This document shows positions 56,278 through 64,000 of a stretch of DNA of 64,000 bases, one piece after another. The stretch covers positions 1 to 64,000 of the forward strand of contig JBAMJV010009665.1 of the NCBI GenBank assembly GCA_037951105.1, given 5' to 3'. The notes below the pieces were generated by a model. The model was not told the DNA's origin. It made no database searches and worked only from the letters and a program-made list of their open reading frames with translations. Within the stretch, counting starts at the first letter, position 1, and each line of letters begins with the position of its first letter. A program made the translations under genes and the position numbers. The stretch comes from Echinarachnius parma (lineage: Eukaryota > Echinodermata > Echinoidea > Clypeasteroida > Echinarachniidae).

Positions 56278-56747
56278 CGTGTTCACACACAAAAATTTCA
56301 TCCCGTAATCATGACTAAAGAATCAGCAGCTGACTATAGAATCAGCTGCTGATTAGCTATACGATGAAATTTGTGTGTCTGAATGCTGACTAACGAAACG
56401 ACGTATAGCGAATCATGATTAACGAAACGCGGGTTTGATCATCGTTTCGTACGAGAGCTGACTATAGAATCACGATCATCTTGTGTGTGAACAACGGCTC
56501 GCTCGTTTAATCATGATTAGCTATACGAGACTCGTATAACTGGGCGGGGCTTAATGTCCCGCAGACAGAAAAAAAGACAACACACTGCCCAGTAGCAAAC
56601 TGCGCACTTTGTGCAGCTGGCCAGCCACCTGTTTTGAAATCTTGGTTTTGTGTGTGTGAACGTTAGTGTAGTTTGGTTAATCATGATTCTCTATACGACG
56701 TTTCTTTAGTCATGATTAAGGGATGAAAATGTTTGTGTGTGAACACG
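56278..56747. mobile_element. CGTGTTCACACAC element with palindromic subrepeats
   Basis: About 470 bp with roughly 45-bp inverted ends: CGTGTTCACACACAAAAATT and its complement near 56728. Inside, AATCATGATTA, GCTATACGA/CGTATAGC, CGAAACG and AATCAGCAGCTGA words are repeated in both orientations, and CTGACTATAGAATCA occurs twice. No coding capacity. Superfamily undetermined. Confidence 0.88.
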
Positions 56748-56842
56748 ATGTTATTTTTATCCACAAATTATGATAAGGAAAAGTATACACTGTAACAACA
56801 AGCCCCAGAGGGGTTGAATCTACCCTGGCTATTATCATTAAT

Positions 56843-56921
56843 CAACCCATTGCCTGCAAGAACCTGGTGGGCCCTGTATTAACTCTATGAAGTCTACAAA
56901 TCTAGTTGGACAGAGGTTAAC
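56843..56921 (-). repeat. Dispersed ~85-bp repeat, reverse copy
   Basis: CAACCCATTGCCTGCAAGAA followed by CCTGGTGGGCCCTGTATTAA matches 15769-15835 and the complement of 40724-40803. Confidence 0.6.
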
Positions 56922-57329
56922 ATTTTTTTTTACACTGAAAAGAATCTGACTCCGATGTAATTATTGCATTGACACCGATGCGTAAATGGGACTGCGTCAA
57001 GTAATTATCATGGCCTGTTGTCATGGCTGCGTGTCGGGGCGAGCGGGACGGACGGGATGGATAGCATTCAAGTTCTTATTTTTTAATAAAAGTGAGCGCA
57101 GTTTTGGCTGGAGGCCCATCCCATCCCAAAAAGGGGAGTTAATAGCGTCTGGGGTGAGTAGCTCAAAACCAGTCCAGCCTAACATTATTGGCTCTAACCC
57201 ATTGTATGTTAATGATTAAAATGAGAACTGTGGTCAAGATAGGAGGCAAGGATATTTGTGAGGGTGGATGCTTGGGCAAAAAATAAACATTAAACATTGC
57301 CTATTATTAATATAATTTTATTTTTCCCC

Positions 57330-58145
57330 ACAGAGGTGGAGTTAGGAGGGGGTTATTAGCTCCTTAGCCACCACAGCTACTCCGTGTTACCTTTGCAATA
57401 GTATAAAGGCACAATAAGTTTGCTCGCCGGTGCAATATTTTATTTCCTTACTGAGACACCTCTGCCTTGGAGCCATGTATGCCTGCTGCTTACGTCATTT
57501 CCACCCGCCCTAGTTCCCTGTCCCTGTATCGTCACTACGGTATCGTACGAGATGAGCATCTCCCCATTACGTCACAGGCTCGACATCCATCTCATATGGA
57601 TGGGATGTTTCATTTAAAGGGGTGGGGAAGGTTGATTTAATCAAGGAGTCACTGGATGGGTTTGTTGAGTTCGCTTGCTAGGCAATATTTTTAAAATCTT
57701 ACCTAGAAGAGGTTAGACACTACTTCCTTTTCCACACACTCAACATCCATCTCGTAGGGGGGGTAGGGGATGTTCCATTTTAAGTGGTGGGGAGGTTTTA
57801 TCGAACCGAGGAGTTACTAAAGCTAAGATAAAGTAAACTTCCACTCTACCTTACATCCCTGTATCGCCACTTACCGTATCGTACGAGATGAGCATTTCCC
57901 AACTACATCAACATCCATCTCGTATGGGTCGGGATGTTCCATTTTAAGGGGCAGAGAGGGGTTTTTTTTCGAAAGAGGGAGTTAATAAAGCTATTAAAGC
58001 TAAAGTAAACTTCCACCCATCCTACATCCCTGTATCTTCTCTACCGTATCTTAGGAGATGAGCATCTCCCCACTACGTCACACACTCAACATCCATCTCG
58101 TATGGGTGGGGGATGTTCCATATTGAGGAGTGGGGAGGTTTCAAA
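57330..58145 (+). repeat. Tandem array, four to five units of about 160-180 bp
   Basis: CATCCATCTCGTATGGGT recurs (variants) at about 57582, 57746, 57912 and 58091. Each is flanked by CCCTGTATC, CCGTATCGTACGAGATGAGC and ATCTCCCCACTACGTCACAC before it and GGATGTTCCATTTTAAGGGG after it. A partial unit with AGGTGGAGTTAGGAGGGGGT begins at 57330. Confidence 0.9.
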
Positions 58146-59117
58146 GCACCATCTCTTTATTGAAATTCATACAAAATAAATGAGTTTCTTCTCTTGTAGA
58201 AATGTTTTTGCATTTTTCAAATAAACAATCCCCATCCGATAAGTTTTGTATAAGTTAGATTTTGTATTGCTAATGTGAATCTAGTGGAAAATGTTTAAAA
58301 AGGTAGTGGGAATTTAAAAATCTATCTTGAAGAAATTGCATAGAGCATAGAGATAGTTCATCACTTTTTGTTACATGAAGGGAAATTATATATATGATTT
58401 AAATAATGTATCCTAACATTATAACATCATAGTTCTCATAATTTACATTTACATTTACATTTACATTTCATTGTCATTCGGGTGCTTAGTTTTTAAATAT
58501 GACAATTTTCTGGGAAATTATGTTTCCTTAAAATTATTTTCTTCAATTATTTACTTCAATTATTTACTTCCTTTAATGATGAGCTATTACAGCCTTTCAC
58601 ATCGTTTCAGCTTCAGACATATTGATAGATCTAGCTATGAAGTCAATTGCCCCAATGTCTCCATGTGGGATCATATGGCCTGATTAATTCAATATCGTAT
58701 AATTGCTTTCCAAATTAAAAATGCAGACTTTACATAGCATAATGTCCATGAAGACTTCCGTTCTATGTACATTTACAAATATATATGTGGATTAAACATT
58801 TGCATTTCCTTCTCGATTTGTTCTAAATATTATGTTATTTCCATCTTCCTGAAATAGAACAAAAAGACTTTGGCCTGTACAAACACATCATGTATTTATT
58901 TATTGATATTCAGCATATTCCATGTAACATGATTTACATTTTTAATTCATATATGAATGGGAATTGTTTCTCTGAATATTATTCAGGATGGCATTTTTTG
59001 TTTTAATTTGCATTTATATTTAATTGGTTTGTAATCAGAATGATAGTGAATTTCACATTCATTCAAAACATATTTTGATACAGTCAAGTAATGCACTCAT
59101 TCTTTAGTATACAAATA
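58146..59117. other. Mostly featureless; short microsatellite
   Basis: A (CATTTA)n run lies at 58442-58469 and an imperfect CAATTATTTACTT duplication at 58543-58570. No gene support. Confidence 0.5.
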
Positions 59118-59431
59118 GTGCATGGTTTGGAGTTGAATATACCAGAATAGACAACGATACATTTTTAATTTCTCGAGAGCGATTATATTGCATCGAGGCC
59201 GCAGGCCGAGTGCAATATAATCGCACGAGAGAAATTAAAAATGTAGAGGTGTCTATTAAACAAATATACCATGCACTGAGAGCCTCTAGTTGAAATTATG
59301 GATTCCGAGGTGACAGGAAAAGCACTATGTTCTGAGGGTCGTAGACCCGAAGAACATAGTGCTTTTTCTGTCACCGAGGAATCCATAATTTCACTAGTGG
59401 CTCAAAATAGTGCATGATATATTTGTTTTAT
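59118..59431. repeat. Two overlapping hairpins sharing one arm
   Basis: Hairpin 1 (about 59118-59278) pairs ATTTTTAATTTCTCGAGAGC and GATTATATTGCA with their complements around CGAGGCCGCAGGCCGAG. Hairpin 2 (about 59255-59431) pairs GAAATTATGGATTCCGAGGT and AAAAGCACTATGTTCT with their complements around GGGTCGTAGACCC. The segment 59255-59278 (AACAAATATACCATGCACTG) can pair either leftwards with 59117-59140 or rightwards with 59408-59431. Arms are near-perfect. Confidence 0.9.
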
Positions 59432-59539
59432 ATCCTTCGCATAATCATAATCATCGCAAAAACAAATGATTTCAATTCAATTAAAGAAAAATATAAAGAA
59501 AAACTAAACATTGATCATGGAACCATTACTGCACTGACT

Positions 59540-60440
59540 ATGTTCTGTTTGTGACACTGACCCCCTTTGCGCAATAGTCCTAGCGCAGAGCGCGTATTGC
59601 GCTATCTTTCCATTCATGGTTACGCGCCTTAACAACTAATGCGCACCCAAATGCAAAACGCGCGCATCAAAGTGAATAATTAACCTGCTTTACATACTAC
59701 ACACGTGTAATTGTATGGAGAAAATACATTACACATACAGCTAGTGCAGTGCACACCGCGGCCGATTGTTAAATGACGAATTAGTGTCACGACCACAGAA
59801 GGACAACGATGCACAATGTGCACCATTGTCGTAATTTTTAAATTCGAATACCGCTACGTTATACATGAAATGCATCTCTAGAATATTCTTTGGAACTTAT
59901 TGATATTCACGGGCGAAAATATGCTGTATTTCTTTTTAAAAAAAACTCTTTGAGAAATCTCGTCGAGCATCTTTCGCAAGCTAAAACAAGGCCTCTGCTC
60001 GCAGGGAAGTTTTATAACACGCATCTCTATGGGCTCAATATGATCACCCGGCGTCTATGACGTCATTCATGGAATAGCATTTACTATTCCATGAATGACG
60101 TCACGCATAGCACATTTTTCTCCATGGGCATTACTATGTTTGGTCACATGACGCTATGTAGACCAATCACTGAACAGGATTTCATTCATGTAGGATATAA
60201 TGTGGAATATTTAACGACAAGAAGCATGTACTATTTGTTATATAATATGATCATTTTGAGGAACTGATATGGTTATCATGTTGATAAACCCAAATTGACC
60301 TTGCTCAAATTGTGAGTGTTCTCTCCAGCCATTGTCGGCCCTGCGTACTGTGTTAAGTGCCAGCGCGTATTAGAAATAATTGCGCGCTCTGCGCATTATC
60401 CCCATTCAAGAACAAGCGCACAAGAACACATTACGCACTC
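59540..60440. other. CpG-enriched block with GCGC-rich ends
   Basis: Dense GCGC words at 59570-59660 (TAGCGCAGAGCGCGTATTGC) and 60360-60460 (AATTGCGCGCTCTGCGCATT) are partly inverted copies of each other. Between them lies a hairpin at 60055-60110 whose stem carries TGACGTCA. It could be one large worn foldback element or an unmethylated regulatory island; no gene was found in it. Confidence 0.5.
60055..60110. repeat. Hairpin with TGACGTCA in the stem
   Basis: CTATGACGTCATTCATGGAA and TAG are followed by a 6-bp loop and the complement, with one small bulge near the base. The stem contains ATGACGTCAT, a perfect CRE-like palindrome; whether it is bound is unknown. Confidence 0.9.
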
Positions 60441-60497
60441 CAGGGCAATCCCCTGCGCAGCTCGTTTGGCTCTCTATGGTCAGTTTGTACATACTGA

Positions 60498-60527
60498 AAA
60501 GTTATAATACATATGTATTATAACTTT
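60498..60527. repeat. Perfect 30-bp palindrome
   Basis: AAAGTTATAATACAT is followed at once by its exact complement, with no loop. A second imperfect hairpin (CCATTGATTATACCG against CGGTAATCAACCAATGG) follows at 60531-60571. Confidence 0.95.
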
Positions 60528-60571
60528 ACCATTGATTATACCGGATTAAGCATCGGTAATCAACCAATGGG

Positions 60572-61780
60572 AATGCTCAATTTACCTTCATTATGACGTC
60601 ATCATATTATATTGTAAATTAAAAGGGGGACCCAAGGCAATAGAATAGAAAAGATTTAGAGACACATTTTTTGATAGAGCAGTATTAGACATAACATAAT
60701 GATTGTTACAAATTGCTGTGGAAAAATGAAATATGTGCACAATGTAACGCTTGTTTGATTACGTGTGAAAACATGATTTACCTGAGCATCTGTGCATGAA
60801 AATCGACCAATCAGCAGATGGCGACGAGTAATCAATATCGTAGCCGCAGTGTCTGGTGTCGGTAATGGAGAAATCAATATGTGTAATCGTTCAACAAACT
60901 TGATAGTCTCCATTCATGAATGAACAGGAAATTCCATGTGGAATATTTATTCAATTAATGTGTGTAGACAGTTATTGTGTGTGGAAGATACTAACTAGAA
61001 TGTGTTCCATGTCAAACATATGAAAGCTGATTTGGGTATAAAGAATAGCTTTCATGCATACAGATTGCATTTATTTATGCTTTCTAGCTTGAATAAGATA
61101 TGCTACTTTTATAATGATTATTAATAATATAACATCAGTTTGTCAGTAAGTCAGATGTTATTTCATATTTCTAAAAAGATCTAAAATTTTAGTACATTTT
61201 ACAGATGAGTATTCCAAATTAATTGTTTTGAAAATTTTTGAAAATGCATTATTAATGAAGTCCAATTTAGAACCCCAAAAAGAATTGTGTACATTATTTT
61301 GAAAAAGCAAAGCAAAATTATCAAATTTGATTAAATTAAAAAGGGGTGGTAATGAAGAGAGAACAAAAACTGGTAAGAATTTATTAAAAAAACAAATATC
61401 TGACCATGGATTTATCCCATGTACACATAAATAACAACGCTTCAAACACTTTTTGTCATCTGTATCCAATGGTTAATTTTCTAAATTACATTCCTCTCTC
61501 CTCGTCATTTCCCTGGCATACCAAACATTAATTGCTCCTCCACAGATCTACACAAACCTCCCGGAACCTGCACCTCCGTTGCACCCCCATGGATGAAGTG
61601 GTACATGCCACTAGAATTAAACGCCCTGATAATAATTGTATTGCTAGCACCAAAGCGATGCAATGCAATTTGAAGTGATGTTGCATGGGGGGCCCCCCAT
61701 TACCAGCTGCTCTGCATGTGAATGCAATGTACATGTACCCCACTGATGAGTGCAATACATCTACACATAATTCCACTGCA
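60572..61780. other. Unannotated stretch
   Basis: ATTATGACGTCATCATATTA at 60591-60610 holds another CRE-like palindrome. Minus-strand frames 60656-60913, 61158-61469 and 61528-61776 have no recognised family or splice support. Confidence 0.3.
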
Positions 61781-61791
61781 TGTGTTGTGCG

Positions 61792-61825
61792 TATGTGTGT
61801 GTGTGTGTGTGTTTGTGTGTGTGTA
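61792..61825. repeat. (GT)n microsatellite
   Basis: Sixteen to seventeen GT units with two interruptions. On the minus strand it reads His-Thr. Confidence 0.95.
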
Positions 61826-61884
61826 AGGGAGAGAGACGAGAGGGAAGGTGCATTATAATTAGACAGACTTCACAACTGGCGCAT

Positions 61885-62105
61885 TTTCCCCCTCTTCTTT
61901 TTCTCACTCTCTCTCGTACAGCCTCGGTGGAGCATTTTCTCTTTTTGTATTGCTCCCCCTCTCTCCCCCTCTCTCTCTCTCCTCTCTCTCGAGCTCTCGC
62001 TGCCTCGATCACCGAAATTGCGTTCTGGCTGAGGGCCCATTCTTCTCCCGTCCTCCCCCTCCACCACTCCACCCCTCCATCCTCCATCCTCCATCCTCCA
62101 TCTGC
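61885..62105. repeat. Polypyrimidine (CT)n block and (CATCCTC)n repeats
   Basis: CTCTC-rich sequence at 61885-61995 and four CATCCTC units at 62075-62100. The minus strand is GAGA-rich. Such tracts often lie near promoters in echinoderms, and CpG is locally higher, but no TATA box, first exon or initiator could be argued. The 192-codon minus-strand frame across it is low-complexity (Arg-Glu and His-Thr runs). Confidence 0.8.
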
Positions 62106-62254
62106 ATCACTTCTCATGAATTGTAAATTTGCATCCTTGCATACGAAGGGAGAGGGTGCGTGAGGGCTTTTTTGTCGGCATTGGCAGTTAGTTTGCAGAC
62201 GGGCTTTTGCATCAACGGACATGGTCATGTATTGTACATGTATATTATAGAGCT

Positions 62255-63120
62255 GGACAGTTGGAATTGCCGGTGTTTTAATTCTATGTCGTGTATTCGA
62301 GGGGCGTGGAGGGAGTTTGGATATAGAGGGAGAGTGCACAGCGTCATGTATTTCTTTCGTAGCACATTTTAGCCATGGTTTCCCAGTAAGTATATGAATC
62401 GCATTTTAATCCAATTATTGTAGTATTTGTTCCTTGTACATGAATTTAATTTAACAGTTGTTGTATTGTGTAACTGAGGGGTGTGGAGGGGTATTGGATA
62501 GAAGGAGTATACAGCATCATGTATTTCTTTAGTAACACATTTTAGCCATGGTTTCCCAGTAAGTATATGAATAGCATTTTAATCCAATTATTGTAACGTC
62601 ATTGTTGTAGTTTCTATCCGTTGTACTTGAATTTAATTTAACAGTTGTTGTATTGTGTAACTGAGGGGTGTGGAGGGGTATTGGATATATAATTATAGAG
62701 AAAGTGAACAGCGCTTCATGTATTTCTTTAGTAGCACATTTTAGCCATTGTTTCCCCAGTAAGTATAATATATGAATTGTATTTTAATCTGCATTGTATT
62801 TCAGTATAATACTCCATAATCCAATATAAATGATTGATCTAACAGTTTGTCCATGTGTTGTATGTTTTAGGGGTGGGGAGGGGATTTGGATGGATAGAGT
62901 GAGAGAACAGTATGTATTTCTAAGCACATTTTAGCCATATTTTCTGAATAAGTATTATAGTTAATCCATTGTAGATTTTGTTTGGATTTATCAGTTGGTC
63001 CATGTTGTATCTTCGAGGGGTAAAAAGGAGATAAGGATAGAGGGGAATGAATGAAAAGCGTCAGTTTATTTCTTTACACATTCAGCCATGGTTTCCCAGT
63101 GTATAATTATATGGATTTTG
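62255..63120 (+). repeat. Tandem array, five units of about 150-195 bp
   Basis: ACATTTTAGCCATGGTTTCC recurs at about 62366, 62540, 62736, 62927 (variant) and 63078 (variant). Each is preceded by GAGGGGTGTGGAGGGGTATT, GGATA and ATGTATTTCTTTAGTAGCAC and followed by CAGTAAGTATATGAAT and AATCCAATTATTGTA. Units 2 and 3 are the most alike. Confidence 0.93.
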
Positions 63121-63267
63121 TTAATTCACTTTTGAATCTTTATATTACCATTTATTTAATTTTAATAAACATTTAATTCACACTAAATTACTAATTATTA
63201 CAGTAAAATAATAAAATGCTTATAAAATGGTAAAAAATGTTGGCAATGCATTCACATCTACTGCTGA

Positions 63268-63385
63268 AGTATGGTAGTAATAATAATAATATACTCGTTT
63301 TATATCGCGCCTAATATGATTGATAATCATCTTTAAGCGCTTTACAATGATATTATTACCCCCGTCATAGGATACAATGCAAACC
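63268..63385 (+). repeat. Interspersed repeat with GCGCTTTACAATGATATTAT
   Basis: A (TAA)n-like start is followed by TTTTATATCGCGCCTAATAT and AAGCGCTTTACAATGATATT, then ATTACCCCCGTCATAGG. This arrangement resembles interspersed repeats known widely from marine invertebrate genomes. SINE or LINE-tail origin cannot be decided from one copy; a possible fragment is at 46567. Confidence 0.55.
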
Positions 63386-64000
63386 AGCAGTTAATGTAAT
63401 GTTTCCATTTTGTAAATTGTATAGAGGTCTTTAAGTCTGTAGCATATTATAATCATAGTAATTTGGGAATCAAAGTGACATTCATCAGTCAAGTTCACAA
63501 ATTATTTTTCCACTCAAATAGTCAGGATTAGTCCTGTGTGTTTGTGCGCGTATATATTAATAATCTTAATAAATGATTTGAAGCAGCGGTTTTTAATAAC
63601 TTTAAATACACTCAGGTGGCTTTGCACTAATAAAGGTAACATTAATGTTGTTTTTGTTTTTTAGTATGATCATAAAGACATAAACCCTTCATTAGATGAC
63701 ACTTCTATATCCTAACAGTTTTATTTCAGCGGCAATCTTAAATCATCTTACTTATTAAGGCATCCGTTATTGGGTGGCGATACTTGGGGCACTCCACCAA
63801 CCGGCCAATAATCCAAAATCCAATAAAGGGCTTCCGACGTCTGCGTGATGGCTATATTTAGAGCATCAACTTCATGTTAATAATCCACCTGACTTAAGAC
63901 TAGTAATGACTAAATTTGGAAGGTGAATTTATTTTGGAATAATTCAATAGTAAGGATCTCATTGTCTAAAAGATGAGGAATTAAGTATCAATCTAACCCT
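63386..64000. other. Unannotated stretch to the window end
   Basis: 63755-63850 is locally GC-richer (TTGGGTGGCGATACTTGGGG), but all frames close within about 20 codons. Nothing else is supported. Confidence 0.3.

Noticed and set aside
61761-62339. 192-codon minus-strand frame, the longest in the window
   Set aside because: It is driven by GAGA, CT and GT microsatellites (Arg-Glu, His-Thr runs), has no domain, and overlaps an equally open + strand frame.
1-64000. Search for tRNA, rRNA, homeobox, histone and other familiar genes
   Set aside because: No recognisable signatures were seen on either strand by eye; a profile search would be needed to exclude weak matches.

Overview
The window is AT-rich animal DNA with short open frames, long non-coding stretches, many microsatellites, long poly-G/poly-C runs, and a very high density of short non-autonomous DNA transposons and of tandem arrays. 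The frequent TACATGTA-type words, the G-tract-bearing hAT-like termini and the array content fit a marine invertebrate, most likely an echinoderm such as a sea urchin. That identification is an inference from general resemblance, not from a recognised gene. No rRNA, tRNA, CRISPR array or complete protein gene was recognised, and no retrovirus-like or Polinton-like element was identified.

Layout: 1-3.2 kb holds degenerate repeats, a poly-G tract and two MITEs. 3.2-8.1 kb is mostly featureless apart from an AATG/AACG microsatellite at 4.03-4.33 kb. 8.1-11.2 kb is a degenerate tandem array split by at least four transposon insertions, including a hAT-type element with a perfect 8-bp target duplication. 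12.0-14.0 kb is a satellite-like array of about 215-bp units. 14.0-14.7 kb is a long-inverted-repeat element and 15.2-15.8 kb a TTAA-flanked foldback element. 16.1-17.8 kb is a hAT-type element whose ends are built from GACTCG hexamers. 18.8-20.6 kb has small arrays and a poly-G hAT-like element. 22.2-27.8 kb is packed with MITEs, arrays, a GC-rich inverted-repeat element and a 330-bp foldback. 28.6-34.3 kb has two further TTAA-type elements, arrays and a LINE scrap. 35.3-36.7 kb is an element inserted in one copy of a duplicated flank. 38.4-47.4 kb contains the best host-coding signal: three phase-compatible candidate exons on the + strand and a decayed duplicate of the first, broken by two mobile insertions. 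40.5-46.2 kb also holds hairpins, a 1.27-kb hAT-type element with a nested element, and arrays. 49.3-50.4 kb is another hAT-type element, 50.8-52.3 kb an eight-unit array, and 54.7-55.9 kb a nested transposon stack. 56.3-58.2 kb has a MITE and an array. 59.1-60.6 kb is a set of hairpins in CpG-rich sequence, including two large hairpins sharing one arm. 61.8-63.4 kb has GT and CT microsatellites and an array.

How it fits together: the sequence reads as intron or intergenic space of a + strand gene whose exons appear at about 39.4, 46.3 and 47.3 kb, heavily colonised by cut-and-paste elements. Four insertions can be dated relative to their surroundings because an uninterrupted sister copy of the target lies in the same window. 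All exon calls rest on open frame, splice-site look and phase only; the protein was not recognised.
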